Part shown: positions 32,291 to 41,816 of the stretch, one piece after another
Numbering within the stretch: position 1 is the stretch's first letter
Layout: every line of letters starts with the position of its first letter
Source: Brevibacterium album DSM 18261
GTDB taxonomy: Bacteria; Actinomycetota; Actinomycetes; Actinomycetales; Brevibacteriaceae
DNA length: 64,000 nucleotides
NCBI RefSeq assembly: GCF_000426445.1
Contig: NZ_KE384526.1
Coordinates: 124,001-188,000, forward strand
Direction: 5' to 3'
Notes under the pieces: generated by a model
The model's database searches: none
What the model was told of the DNA's origin: nothing
The model's input: only the letters and a program-made list of their open reading frames with translations
Translations under genes and position numbers: made by a program

Positions 32291-34513
32291 TCACCCCGCT
32301 TCGAAGATCTCCTCGTCCGTGTCCCTGAACAGCTCGGCGATGCGGCGGGCCAGGCCCGGCACCTCGCGCAGCGCCGGATCGCGGGCGAGCAGACCCTGCG
32401 CATCGGAGCGCGCGGTCCGGATGAGCTCCTCGTGCCGGAGCACGGACAGGTGCTGGAGCGAGGACCTCCCGCCCCACTGCTGCCGGCCGAGCACATCGCC
32501 CTCGCGCCGGGAGCGGATGTCGAAGTCCGCGAGCGCGAAGCCGTCGAGCGTGTCCGCGACCGTCTGCAGCCGGGCCATCGCCTCGGAGTCCGGCTCCGCG
32601 TGCGTGAGCAGGAAGCACAGCGACTCCTCACCCGAACGGCCCACCCGGCCGCGCAGCTGATGGAGCTGGGCGATGCCGAAGCGGTCTGCGTCGACGATCA
32701 CCATGACCCGTGCGTTCGGCACGTCGATGCCCACTTCGACGACGGTGGTCGAGATCAGGATGTCCGTGCTGCCCGCGGCGAACGCGGCCATCGCAGCCTC
32801 CTTGTCCGCCGTGGGCTGCTGGCCGTGGAGCACCTCGATCCGCGCCCCGCCGAGCTCGGGCCGGGACCGCAGCCAGTCCGCGCACTCCTCCACTCCGGGC
32901 AGGGTCCTGCCGGAGTCATCGGTGCTCGCCTCGATCCGCGGCAGCACCGCGAAGACCTGCTGGCCCTGCCCCACCCGCTCCGCGAGCACCTCGCACACCC
33001 GCTCGATCCAGGTGGGATGCGCGCTCAGCGGCACCACGTGCGTCGCGATCCGTTTGGGCCCGGCCGGCAGGTCCGTGAGCGTCGAGAAGTCGAGGTCGCC
33101 GAACACCGTGAGCGCCGCCGAGCGCGGGATGGGCGTCGCCGTCATCACGAGCGTGTGCGGAGTCCGGTCGCCGGCCTTCTGCCGCAGCGCCGCCCGCTGC
33201 TCCACGCCGAAGCGGTGCTGCTCGTCGACGATCACCAGGCCCAGCTCGTGGAACATCGTGGTGTCCGAGAGCAGCGCGTGCGTGCCGACCACGATGTCGA
33301 TGCTGCCCAGGAGCAGATCGCTGAGCACCTGCTGCCGCGCCTTCTTCGGCATGGAGCCGGTGAGGAGGGCGACGGCGACCTCGGCGTCCTCGGCGGCGTC
33401 CTCCCCGGGACCCTCCCCGTAGAACAGGCTGCGCCTGCCGCGCACGGGCACGGCCTGCTCCCCGAGCATCGCCGTGAGCGAGCGGTGGTGCTGGGCGGCG
33501 AGCACCTCGGTGGGCGCGAGCATGACCGACTGCGCGCCGGAGTCCGCTGCCTGCAGCATCGCGCGCATCGCCACGAGGGTCTTGCCCGAGCCCACATCGC
33601 CCTGCAGCAGCCGGTTCATCGGTCGGGCGCCGGCGAGCTCCTCGCCGATCCGCGCGCCCTCCTCCCGCTGCGAGGGGGTGAGCGGGAACGGCAGCCGGGC
33701 GTCGAAGGCCTCGAGGCTGGTCCGGATGCCGCCTGCGAGGGCGAGTGCGTGGACCGCCTCGTGCTCCTGCCGCCGCTGCAGCAGGTGGACCTGGAGGGCA
33801 AGGGCCTCCTCATAGGCCCATCTGCGGGAGGCGGCGTGCGCCTGCCCCATGGTCCGAGGACGGTGCATCGCCTCGAGCGCGTCGCGGAAGCCCATGAGGC
33901 CGTGCGCGGCGCGGAGGTCGGCGGGGATGGGGTCCTCGAAGAGCTCGGCGGGCGCGAGATCGAGGGCCCGGCCCGCGAACGTGCGGAAGCGCTGGCTCGT
34001 GAGCTTGCCGGACGCCGGGTAGACGGGGATGGGCCGGGTCGGGGCGAGCTCCGCGAGGTCCTCGGCGCTGTCGGCGGGGTCGGTCGCGATCTGCCCGTCG
34101 CCGGTGAGCAGCACCGGCGAGGTCAGCTGCAGCCGCCCCCGGTAGCTCTTCGTCTTCGCGCTCACGAGGACGCGCGTGCCCTGCTCCAGCCGGCTGCCCA
34201 TCCACGCGCGGTTGAAGAAGACGGCCTCGACGGTGCCGCCGTGCTCGTCCGCGAGCACCACCGTCGTGATCGAGCCCTTGCGAGACTGCATCCGCCGGGT
34301 CCCGACGCTGAGGACGGAGGCGTGGATGATCACATCCGTCCCCTCCTCGTACTCGCTCAGCGTCCGGATCTCCGTGAACCTGCCCGGATCGACCCACCGA
34401 CGCGGGAACCGCCGCAGCAGCTCCTCCGTGCCGGTCACTCCCGCGCTCTCGAGGAGCTTCCTGTCCTGGGTCCGGCCGACGATGCTGCCGAAGAGGGCGT
34501 CCGGCTCACTCAA
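32291..34513 (-). CDS. recG: ATP-dependent DNA helicase RecG
   Basis: 740 residues. The N-terminal wedge (OB) domain comes first. The helicase motor follows with GDVGSGKTLVAM, VDEQHRFGVEQRAAL, MTATPIPRS, ISTTVVEVGIDVPNA and QLHQLRGRVGRSG. RecG reverses stalled replication forks and migrates Holliday junctions. The start is a TTG at 34511-34513 overlapping the stop of the DAK2 gene by eight bases; it is the nearest in-frame start and gives the expected N-terminus. The ribosome site is weak, so the exact start is less sure than the gene. Confidence 0.95.
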   Translation of the reverse strand: MSEPDALFGSIVGRTQDRKLLESAGVTGTEELLRRFPRRWVDPGRFTEIRTLSEYEEGTDVIIHASVLSVGTRRMQSRKGSITTVVLADEHGGTVEAVFFNRAWMGSRLEQGTRVLVSAKTKSYRGRLQLTSPVLLTGDGQIATDPADSAEDLAELAPTRPIPVYPASGKLTSQRFRTFAGRALDLAPAELFEDPIPADLRAAHGLMGFRDALEAMHRPRTMGQAHAASRRWAYEEALALQVHLLQRRQEHEAVHALALAGGIRTSLEAFDARLPFPLTPSQREEGARIGEELAGARPMNRLLQGDVGSGKTLVAMRAMLQAADSGAQSVMLAPTEVLAAQHHRSLTAMLGEQAVPVRGRRSLFYGEGPGEDAAEDAEVAVALLTGSMPKKARQQVLSDLLLGSIDIVVGTHALLSDTTMFHELGLVIVDEQHRFGVEQRAALRQKAGDRTPHTLVMTATPIPRSAALTVFGDLDFSTLTDLPAGPKRIATHVVPLSAHPTWIERVCEVLAERVGQGQQVFAVLPRIEASTDDSGRTLPGVEECADWLRSRPELGGARIEVLHGQQPTADKEAAMAAFAAGSTDILISTTVVEVGIDVPNARVMVIVDADRFGIAQLHQLRGRVGRSGEESLCFLLTHAEPDSEAMARLQTVADTLDGFALADFDIRSRREGDVLGRQQWGGRSSLQHLSVLRHEELIRTARSDAQGLLARDPALREVPGLARRIAELFRDTDEEIFEAG

Positions 34514-36245
34514 CGCCGACCGCCATCCACGAGCTGCGCTGCCCGCCGTCGACGAGGACGACCTCGGCGTGCGGATGGGCCTCCTCGATCCGCGCGCACA
34601 GGGCCGCGCCGAGGTCCGCGGGCACCTCGGCGCCCGCGATGAGCGTGACGAGCTCCCCGCCCGCACCCAGCAGCCGGTGCACGAGGTCGAGGGCGCTGCC
34701 CGCCGGGTCCGCGCCCACCGCCCGGACCCGGCCGTCGATGAGCGTGAGCGGATCCCCGAGCGAGTACATGAGGGGGCCTGCGGCCTGCGCCGCCGCTGCC
34801 AGGACGATGCTGCCGCTGCGGGTGCCCGACGCCGCGGCCGCCATGTCCTCGAGCAGATCGTCCGCATCGGCATGCCCGTCGAAGACGGCGACCGCGGCCA
34901 GGACCGAGGCCGCGTCCCGCGTGCGGATGAGGCGCGGCTGGAGACGGCGGGGACCGCTCGCACGGCCGCGCCGGGAGCGGGTCGGGCGCGGAGCGAGGCT
35001 CTCGGCCAGGGCGCGGTGGGCCTCGGACGAATCCGGGAGCACGAAGCAGGCGCCCTCGGCATCCGCAGCTCTCTCCCGCACCGCCGCCGCGAGCGCCGCG
35101 TCGTCCGGGTGCCCGTCCGAGCGCATCGCCAGCGCACCGCCGAGGGCGAGCGAGAGCAGGAGGCCCGGCCCGTCCGCCAGCGCGATCACCCGGGCAGGAG
35201 GGGCCTCCTCCCCGTCGTCCGCTTCGTCCCCGGGGACCGGCCCGTGGACGGTCGCGAGGTCCTCCACGCGCAGGTCGAGGACGTCATGGGAGTCGAGGAC
35301 CGCCAGCAGCGCCGCCGCCTCGTCCGCCCCGCCGCCCTCGGCGGTGTGGACGTGCGCCATCGGCCAGCTCACGACGATCGAGGTGCCTCCCGCCTTCGCG
35401 AGCGCGCGGCGCAGCTGCCGGGAGCGGTCCCGGCGCTCGCCGAGGTGTGCGACGAGTTCGAGGCCCGTGGCCGGATCCGGTGCGGAGGCGCCCCGGAGGA
35501 GGCCCGCGACCGCGGCGAGCCCGCGCGGCTCGGCCTCCTGCACCCCATCCGCCGCCGGGGCCGGTGCCTCCTGCGACCGATCCGTCGGGTCCATGCCCGT
35601 GACCGTGAGGTGGAGGAGGTCAAAGAGCTCGACGATCCCGGAGGAGCCGGCGTCGACCACCCGGTTCTCCCGCAGCACGGGCAGCTGGCCGGTCGTCTCG
35701 CGCAGGGCCTCCCGGGAGCGGTCGCGGACGGCCGCTACGAGGGAGACGAGATCGTCCCCGGCCTCGGCGCGGATGCGGGCCTCCTCGGACATCGCGTCGA
35801 GGACCGTGACCATCGTGCCGTCCACCGGCGTCTCGACCGCTTCGCGGGCGCGTGCGGCCGCGAGCGCGAGGGCCGCGGCGAAATCGGAGGCATCCGGCAC
35901 ATCGATGCCCTTGAGGGAGTCGGCGACGCCCCGCAGCGCGACGGAGAGGATGAGCCCGGAGTTGCCGCGGGCGCCGCGCAGCGCTCCCTCGGCCATCGCC
36001 GCCACGACCTGCGGCAGGGTCGCCGGACCCTCGAGCTCTTCGACGGCCCGGTAGGCGCTGCGGACCGTGAGGTAGAGATTGCTGCCGGTGTCGCCGTCGG
36101 CCACCGGGAAGACGTTGATCGCGTTGATCCCGCCGCGCTCACGGCGCAGGCGCTCCACCGTCTGCCGCGCCCACCGTGCCGCGAGGCGCCCGTGCAGGCG
36201 CACCGCCGCGCGCTCGTCCGGCCGCTCCTCCCCTCGCCTCGGCAC
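34506..36245 (-). CDS. DAK2-domain protein, FakA/YloV-like kinase
   Basis: 579 residues. The N-terminal DhaL-type domain shows the phosphate and metal site NVFPVADGDTGSNL and GARGNSGLILS. The C-terminal half is the DAK1-like fatty-acid kinase domain with a Leu/Ala-rich core. In Firmicutes the homologue FakA phosphorylates fatty acids delivered by FakB; the actinobacterial role is not established. It lies directly upstream of recG, which its stop overlaps. The start is a GTG after GGGGGGAG. Confidence 0.85.
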   Translation of the reverse strand: MPRRGEERPDERAAVRLHGRLAARWARQTVERLRRERGGINAINVFPVADGDTGSNLYLTVRSAYRAVEELEGPATLPQVVAAMAEGALRGARGNSGLILSVALRGVADSLKGIDVPDASDFAAALALAAARAREAVETPVDGTMVTVLDAMSEEARIRAEAGDDLVSLVAAVRDRSREALRETTGQLPVLRENRVVDAGSSGIVELFDLLHLTVTGMDPTDRSQEAPAPAADGVQEAEPRGLAAVAGLLRGASAPDPATGLELVAHLGERRDRSRQLRRALAKAGGTSIVVSWPMAHVHTAEGGGADEAAALLAVLDSHDVLDLRVEDLATVHGPVPGDEADDGEEAPPARVIALADGPGLLLSLALGGALAMRSDGHPDDAALAAAVRERAADAEGACFVLPDSSEAHRALAESLAPRPTRSRRGRASGPRRLQPRLIRTRDAASVLAAVAVFDGHADADDLLEDMAAAASGTRSGSIVLAAAAQAAGPLMYSLGDPLTLIDGRVRAVGADPAGSALDLVHRLLGAGGELVTLIAGAEVPADLGAALCARIEEAHPHAEVVLVDGGQRSSWMAVGVE

Positions 36246-36307
36246 TCGCTCCCCCCGTGGTCCTCTCGCTGCTCAAGGTCCGGCCTGCTCGAGGCCCGGC
36301 ACTCCGG

Positions 36308-37579
36308 TCACCGGCCGCGGAAGTGCCGGAAGCCGCCGAGGCCTGCGCCCGCAGGCGCACCGTCGACGCGCACCGCCGCCTCGCCTGCGCGGACGCGGCC
36401 GATGCGGGCCCAGCCTACCGGATCCGCGCCGGCCGGGGCCGCCGCGAGGAAGCCGTGGTCCTCCCCTCCCGTCAGCACCCACTCCCGTGCGAGCTCCCGC
36501 GCGGAGCCGGTCTCCCCTCGGTGCGCGAGCAGGTGGGCGGCGACGGGGACGAGCGGGGCGGCGAGCACGTCGAGTGCAGTGCCGTCGAGGTCGAGCACGA
36601 CGCCCGAGGCGCGCGCGATCCGGCCGGCATCGGAGAGCAGCCCGTCGGAGAGGTCGATGAGTGCGGCGCGCCCGTCGTGTGCCCTGCGCTCTCCCGCATC
36701 GGCGAGTGCCGCACGCAGGCGCGCGATCGCCGCATAGTCCGGCTGCGGGGCCCGCTGCGCCTCGATCGCCGCAGCGCAGCCATCGGCGCAGGCGTCGGCA
36801 CAAGCGGCAGTGCAGGCGGCATCGTCGGTGCGGCCCCCAGGTGCTCCCGCATCCGAGGCTCGCGCCGCGGGCACCCCCGCCAGCAGCAGGTCGAGACCCG
36901 CCGCCGCCCAGCCCGTGCGCCCGCCGAGCCACAGCGCATCGCCGGGCCGGGCCCCACCGCGGGTGAGTGCGGGCACGCCCGCGGGCAGGCCGCCGAAGGC
37001 CGTCACCGCCACGACGATCTGGTCCGCCCCCGAGAGGTCGCCGCCCACGACTGCGGCCCCTGCCCGGGCCGCCTCGGCCGCGAGCCCCTCGACGATCCCC
37101 TCGACGAGATCCACCGGAGTGTGCCCGGGTGCGGCGAGGGAGAGCAGCAGCGCGGTGGGGCGTGCGCCCATCGCGCACACGTCCGCGAGGTTCTGCGCCC
37201 CGGCCTTCACCCCGAGCCGGCGCGGATCGAGCCAGGAGGCGAGGAAGTCCTCGCCCTCCACGAGCATGTCCGCGCTGCTCACGAGCCGGCCGGGCACCGC
37301 GGTGACGGCGGCGTCGTCGCCCGGCCCCACCTCGGCGCCGCTGCCGGGAAGCCGTGCGAGGATCCGGGCGAGCACCCCGTCCTCACCCAGTTCGGCGAGA
37401 GTCGGCCCTCCGGTCGTGCGCGCAGCGGGCAGGTCCCGGGCGGCTCTCACAGCCTCGGGACGGATCGGCGGGGCGGCCTCGCCGGGGACAGGCGGGGCGG
37501 CCTCGGCAGAAGCAGGTGCCGCGGTCTCGGCACAGGCGGCCGGGACGGTCTTCGGGGAGGGGCGAGGGGCTCCGGACAT
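36308..37579 (-). CDS. thiL: Thiamine-monophosphate kinase
   Basis: 423 residues, longer than the usual 320-340. The core has ELGEDGVLARIL, VGPGDDAAV, SSADMLVEGEDF, KAGAQNLADVCAMGA, VVGGDLSGAD and ALIDLSDGLLSDAGRIA, then the late VLTGGEDHGFLA. It makes thiamine diphosphate. The extra length is an Ala/Pro/Glu-rich N-terminus of about 55 residues and an insert near residue 260 with four Cys in CTAACADACADGC. The ATG at 37577-37579 is 44 bases from the divergent DUF3515 gene. Confidence 0.92.
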   Translation of the reverse strand: MSGAPRPSPKTVPAACAETAAPASAEAAPPVPGEAAPPIRPEAVRAARDLPAARTTGGPTLAELGEDGVLARILARLPGSGAEVGPGDDAAVTAVPGRLVSSADMLVEGEDFLASWLDPRRLGVKAGAQNLADVCAMGARPTALLLSLAAPGHTPVDLVEGIVEGLAAEAARAGAAVVGGDLSGADQIVVAVTAFGGLPAGVPALTRGGARPGDALWLGGRTGWAAAGLDLLLAGVPAARASDAGAPGGRTDDAACTAACADACADGCAAAIEAQRAPQPDYAAIARLRAALADAGERRAHDGRAALIDLSDGLLSDAGRIARASGVVLDLDGTALDVLAAPLVPVAAHLLAHRGETGSARELAREWVLTGGEDHGFLAAAPAGADPVGWARIGRVRAGEAAVRVDGAPAGAGLGGFRHFRGR

Positions 37580-37623
37580 GGTCCCAGTATGCCGCCGCGG
37601 TGGCGCGCACGTACCCTGGGGGC

Positions 37624-38160
37624 ATGGTCCGCAGGTCTGCCTCCGCACGCTCCCACGCCCGCCCCGCCGCCCGCTGGACGGCACTCGCGCTCATCGCGGC
37701 GACGCTGGGGCTGACGGGCTGTGCGCGCATGCTCGTGGTCGAACCCGCGGAGAACGCACAGGATCCGGACTGCGCGCTGCCCACGCTCATGATGCCGGAC
37801 ACAGTGGGCGATCTGGAGAAGCGCACGACCTCGGCGCAGGCCGCGACCGCCTGGGGCGATCCCGCGAGCGTCATCGCCCGCTGCGGCGTCCCGGAGCCGG
37901 CGCCCACCACGGATCCCTGCGTCACGGTCGACGGCGTCGACTGGGTGCAGGTCCGGGACGATGAGGAGACCTGGCAGTTCGTCACCTACGGCCGCTCGCC
38001 CGCCGTCGAGGTCCTGGTCTCCCCGCAGGAGGTCTCGGGGGCCACCGCGCTGGCCGCGGTGTCCTCCGCCGTCGAGCGCATCGAGCAGACCTCCCAGTGC
38101 GTGGCCGCCGAGGACGCGGACCAGGTCGAGGGCGAGGTTCCCTCCCAGCCGCAGGGCTGA
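37624..38160 (+). CDS. DUF3515 family lipoprotein
   Basis: 178 residues. The signal has LGLTGCAR with lipidated Cys33. The mature part has CALPTLMMPDTVGDLEKR, GDPASVIARCGVPEP and VDGVDWVQVRDD, the DUF3515 family that accompanies thiL/ddl in actinobacteria. Its function is unknown. The extra Cys residues (ARCGV, TDPCV, SQCVA) could form disulfides outside the membrane. The ATG follows GGGGG. Confidence 0.92.
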   Translation: MVRRSASARSHARPAARWTALALIAATLGLTGCARMLVVEPAENAQDPDCALPTLMMPDTVGDLEKRTTSAQAATAWGDPASVIARCGVPEPAPTTDPCVTVDGVDWVQVRDDEETWQFVTYGRSPAVEVLVSPQEVSGATALAAVSSAVERIEQTSQCVAAEDADQVEGEVPSQPQG

Positions 38161-38229
38161 GCCCCACCCTCGCACGCAGCGCCGCGACCACGCATCCAGC
38201 GCCGTCTCAACGTCTCACCGTCTCACGAT

Positions 38230-38286
38230 TGTGGTCTGCCGTGCCGACCGGATTCGCGCGCAGATGCGTCGGCACGGCAGACCACA
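38230..38286. terminator. Strong stem-loop between convergent DUF3515 and ddl
   Basis: A perfect 19-base inverted repeat (38230-38248 with 38268-38286) encloses a 19-base loop. It lies between two convergent stops and has no U-run. It probably ends transcription from both sides. Three GTCTCA words lie just before it. Confidence 0.65.
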
Positions 38287-38336
38287 GCGCCCGGTCCGGG
38301 AATCGCGCAGCGCGGGGAGCGCGGCGCGGGGAGCGC

Positions 38337-39458
38337 TCAGACCGCGGGGCTGTGGTCGCGCAGCGCGATGTCGATGAGCGTGTCCACGAGCTCCTCGTAC
38401 CGCACCCCGCTGCGCTCCCACATGAACGGGTACATCGACGAGGGGGTGAAGCCCGGGAGGGTGTTGATCTCGTTGACGAGCACCTCTCCGTCCGGTGTCA
38501 CGAAGGTGTCCACCCGTGCGAGCCCGGAGCAGTCGAAGGCCTCGAACGCGGCGCAGGCGAGCTCCTGCACGCGCGCGGTCGCGGCGCGGTCGAGATCCGC
38601 CGGGCAGCTCAGCGCGACGGCGTCCGGATTGAGGTATTTGGTCTCGAAGTCGTAGAATTCGACGCCGCTCACCGCGATCTCACCCGGCAGGCTCGCCCGC
38701 GGGGCCTCGTGGAAGCGGGAGCCGAGCACGCCGCACTCGACCTCGCGCCCCTCGACGGCCGGTTCCACGATCACCGCGGTGTCGTGCATGAGCGCGGACT
38801 TCAGCGCGAGGTCCACGGCCTCGGCGTCGGCGGAGTCCCCCACCCGGCTCACGCCCATCGACGATCCCGCATTGGCGGGCTTGACGAACACCACCGGGCC
38901 CAGCGCGGCGATCCGCTCGCGGACGGCGGCCGGATCCTGCTGCACCTGTCTCACCGTGACGGCCTCCCATGCGCTGGTCGGGATGCCGGCGGCGGTGAGC
39001 ACGGTCTTCATGAAGCGCTTGTCCATGCCCACGGCGGAGGCGAGCACGCCGCAGCCCACATAGGGCACGTCCATGAGCTCGAAGACCCCCTGGACCGTGC
39101 CGTCCTCGCCGAAGGGCCCGTGGAGGACCGGGAAGAACACGTCCACGACGCCGAGGCTCTCGAGGGAGCCGTCTGCGCTCACCCTGCGCAGGGGCGTCCG
39201 GCGCACGTCCAGGGGGAAGACGATCTCCGTGCCGTCGTCGACCACCTCCGGCAGCGTCCCGCCGGAGAAGCCGAAGGACGCCCAGTCCTCCACCACCCGG
39301 CAGACGCCCTCACGGGTCATCCCGATGGGGAGCACGCGGTAGCGCTCCGGATCGAGGGCGGCGAGGACGCTCGCAGCGGTCACGCAGCTGACCGCGTGCT
39401 CGCTGGAACGGCCGCCGAACAGGACTGCGACGGTGGGACGGGAGTCGTCCGAGCTCAT
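38337..39458 (-). CDS. ddl: D-alanine--D-alanine ligase
   Basis: 373 residues. It has the ATP-grasp ligase signatures VLFGGRSSEHAVSC at the N-terminus, HGPFGEDGTVQGVFEL, VFVKPANAGSSMGVSR, and the Mg-binding ARVDTFVTPDGEVLVNEINTLPGFT. It makes the D-Ala-D-Ala dipeptide for peptidoglycan. The ATG at 39456-39458 gives the expected N-terminus. The region DFETKY suggests the D-Ala (not D-Lac) type. Its neighbours murA, gpsA and plsC fit cell envelope synthesis. Confidence 0.96.
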   Translation of the reverse strand: MSSDDSRPTVAVLFGGRSSEHAVSCVTAASVLAALDPERYRVLPIGMTREGVCRVVEDWASFGFSGGTLPEVVDDGTEIVFPLDVRRTPLRRVSADGSLESLGVVDVFFPVLHGPFGEDGTVQGVFELMDVPYVGCGVLASAVGMDKRFMKTVLTAAGIPTSAWEAVTVRQVQQDPAAVRERIAALGPVVFVKPANAGSSMGVSRVGDSADAEAVDLALKSALMHDTAVIVEPAVEGREVECGVLGSRFHEAPRASLPGEIAVSGVEFYDFETKYLNPDAVALSCPADLDRAATARVQELACAAFEAFDCSGLARVDTFVTPDGEVLVNEINTLPGFTPSSMYPFMWERSGVRYEELVDTLIDIALRDHSPAV

Positions 39459-39468
39459 GCGTGTGTGC

Positions 39469-39996
39469 TCACTTCGCTTCGTAGGTGGTCTCGATCCACG
39501 CACGGCCGATCGTGTGGAAGAACAGGTTGAAGCCCACGAAGGCCGGCGTGGCGGTCTCGTCGACCTCGAGCGGCGCGTCGAGGGCGTGGACGATGAAGAA
39601 GTAGCGGTGCGGACCGTGGCCGGCCGGCGGCGCCGCACCCACGAAGCGCGGCTGTCCGGCGTCGTTGCGCACCGTCACAGCACCCTCGGGCAGCAGCCCC
39701 TGCTCCGGCGTGCCCGCGCCCGTGGGCAGCTCCGTGACGTCGCCGGGCAGGTTCGCGACGGTCCAGTGCCAGAAGCCGGAACCGGTGGGAGCGTCGGGGT
39801 CGAAGCACGTCACGGCGAATGCCCGCGTGCCCTCCGGGAAGCCCGACCAGGACAGCTGCGGAGACAGGTCCTCACCGCCGGGCACGCCCATCGCGCCCGA
39901 GGTCTGGGGAGCGGACAGCTCCTGCCCCTCGGCGATGTCGGTGCTGGTGAGCTCGAAGCGGGGCACATCGGCCAGCTTGTGGAACGGGGAGTTCAT
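39469..39996 (-). CDS. YbhB/YbcL family Raf kinase inhibitor-like (PEBP) protein
   Basis: 175 residues. It has the phosphatidylethanolamine-binding-protein fold with motifs [15 protein letters not shown] and [13 protein letters not shown]. Bacterial members bind small anions or phospholipid-like ligands; their role is unclear. No signal peptide is seen, so it is cytoplasmic. It starts after AAAGGAA and ends ten bases before ddl, so it is an insertion into the usual gpsA-ddl pair. Confidence 0.93.
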   Translation of the reverse strand: MNSPFHKLADVPRFELTSTDIAEGQELSAPQTSGAMGVPGGEDLSPQLSWSGFPEGTRAFAVTCFDPDAPTGSGFWHWTVANLPGDVTELPTGAGTPEQGLLPEGAVTVRNDAGQPRFVGAAPPAGHGPHRYFFIVHALDAPLEVDETATPAFVGFNLFFHTIGRAWIETTYEAK

Positions 39997-40047
39997 GTCA
40001 CGGTTCCTTTCGTGAGGGGTGGGGAGGGAGACCGACCGCGGAGGGCG

Positions 40048-41067
40048 TCAGGCCCCCTCCGTCTTCCGCTTCCGAGACAACAGGAGCGGGCCGAGTTCGT
40101 CAACCTGCAGGCGGCCGGCGAGCACCGCCGAGACCGCCTGCGTGATGGGCAGGTCGACGCCATGGGCCTCGCCGAGGGCCAGCACCGCCGGCGCGGACTT
40201 CACGCCCTCGGCCACCTGCTTCGTCTCCGCAGCCGCCTCCTCGACGGTCATGCCCGTGCCGAGCAGCCGCCCGAAGCTCCTGTTCCGGGAGAGGGGGGAG
40301 GCGCACGTTGCCACGAGGTCGCCGAGGCCGGCGAGGCCCGACAGCGTGTGCGTCTCCGCCCCCAGTGCGAGTGCGAGCCGGGTGGTCTCGGCCAGCCCGC
40401 GCGTGATGATGGAGGCCTTCGAGTTGTCGCCGAGGCCCTGGCCGTCGCACAGCCCCACCGCGAGCGCGATGACGTTCTTCACCGCACCGCCGAGCTCCAC
40501 GCCCACGACGTCCGTGTTGGTGTAGGGGCGGAAGTAGGAGTTCGCGCTCAGCGCGGCCACCGCCTCGGCGGCAGCGGGGTCGGGGGCGGCCACGACGGTG
40601 GCCGTGGGCTGTCCCTCGGCGATCTCGCGGGCGAGGTTGGGGCCCGAGACCACGGCGATGCGGGCGGGGTCGTGGCCGGTCGTCTCGGCGATGACCTCGC
40701 TCATGCGCTTGCCCGTGGACACCTCGATGCCCTTCATGAGGCTCACGAGGACGGCCTCGGGCGCGATGGCGTCCCCGAACTCGCGGAGGTTCTCCCGCAG
40801 CGACTGCGCGGGCACGGCGAGGACGACGATCTCCGCCCCGGCCAGGGCCTCGCGCGCATCCGCGGTCGCGCGCACGCGCTCGCCGAGTGCCAGTTCGCCG
40901 AGGTACGCGCTGTTGGTGCCGTGCCGGTTGATCTCCTCGGCGACCTCCGCGCGGCGCGCCCACAGCGTCACGGGATGCCCCGCATCGGCCACCACTTTGG
41001 CGAAGGTGGTCCCCCAGGAGCCGGCGCCGAGCACCGTGGTCCGCGGACTGCTGGCACTGCTGCTCAT
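40048..41067 (-). CDS. gpsA: Glycerol-3-phosphate dehydrogenase [NAD(P)+]
   Basis: 339 residues. Rossmann motif VLGAGSWGTTFA, substrate region SGPNLAREIAEGQPTA, ELGGAVKNVIALAVG and the long helix TLSGLAGLGDLVATC are clear. It makes sn-glycerol-3-phosphate for phospholipids. The ATG overlaps the plsC stop (ATGA), so both act in the same pathway and are coupled. Confidence 0.97.
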   Translation of the reverse strand: MSSSASSPRTTVLGAGSWGTTFAKVVADAGHPVTLWARRAEVAEEINRHGTNSAYLGELALGERVRATADAREALAGAEIVVLAVPAQSLRENLREFGDAIAPEAVLVSLMKGIEVSTGKRMSEVIAETTGHDPARIAVVSGPNLAREIAEGQPTATVVAAPDPAAAEAVAALSANSYFRPYTNTDVVGVELGGAVKNVIALAVGLCDGQGLGDNSKASIITRGLAETTRLALALGAETHTLSGLAGLGDLVATCASPLSRNRSFGRLLGTGMTVEEAAAETKQVAEGVKSAPAVLALGEAHGVDLPITQAVSAVLAGRLQVDELGPLLLSRKRKTEGA

Positions 41068-41816
41068 GGGTTCTCCTGGGTGTCGAGGTCGGTGCGGAAG
41101 CGCTCCGGCAGCTCCGTCTCCCGCAGTACGGCGAGCTCGGCGGCGATCGCCGCGGTGATGCGGTCCGCGAAGCGCCGGGTCTGGTGCGGTCCGGAATGGC
41201 CCGCGCTCACCGCAGGCGCCGGGGGCTCCAGCGGGCGGCCGATCGAGACCCGCACCGTGGACAGGGGCCGCGGCCGGGGGACCTTCCCGCGCACCGGGAG
41301 GACCGGGTCCAGCCCCCAGTGGGCGATGGGCACGACGGGCGCCCCGGACTCGATCGCCAGGCGCGCCGCACCGGTCTTGGCCGGCTGGGGCCAGAGCTCG
41401 GGGTCCTTCGTGAGGGTGCCCTGCGGATAGATGACGACGGACTCGCCGGCTTCGAGCGCCTGCTTGCCGTACTGCAGCGAGTCACCGGCATGGGCCGAGG
41501 CGCGCAGCACCGGGATCTGGCCCATCGCCTTGAGGAGCCGGCCGAGGGGGCCGATGAAGAGGGAGTCCTTCGCGAGGAAGTGCGGCATGCGCCCGAGGTC
41601 CCAGACCGCCAGGCCCACGGTCACGGGATCCAGCCGGGATGCGTGGTAGGGCGCGAAGACGACGGGCCGATCCGGGACGTTCTCCTGCCCGCTCACCCTG
41701 GTGGCCGTCAGCAGGCGCATGGCGGCACGGGCGGAGGCCGCGGCGACGGCGGCCGCACGCCGGTGGCCGACGGCGGACTCCGGGGTGAAGACCGGGTACT
41801 GGACGGCGCCGGTCAT
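41064..41816 (-). CDS. plsC: Lysophospholipid acyltransferase (PlsC family)
   Basis: 250 residues. The acyltransferase box is YHASRLDP (H-x4-D), followed by the VVIYPQGTLTKD substrate site, where the more common Glu of PEGT is Gln. It acylates lysophosphatidic acid or a related lipid. The ATG overlaps the murA stop (ATGA) and its stop overlaps the gpsA start. Confidence 0.93.
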   Translation of the reverse strand: MTGAVQYPVFTPESAVGHRRAAAVAAASARAAMRLLTATRVSGQENVPDRPVVFAPYHASRLDPVTVGLAVWDLGRMPHFLAKDSLFIGPLGRLLKAMGQIPVLRASAHAGDSLQYGKQALEAGESVVIYPQGTLTKDPELWPQPAKTGAARLAIESGAPVVPIAHWGLDPVLPVRGKVPRPRPLSTVRVSIGRPLEPPAPAVSAGHSGPHQTRRFADRITAAIAAELAVLRETELPERFRTDLDTQENP

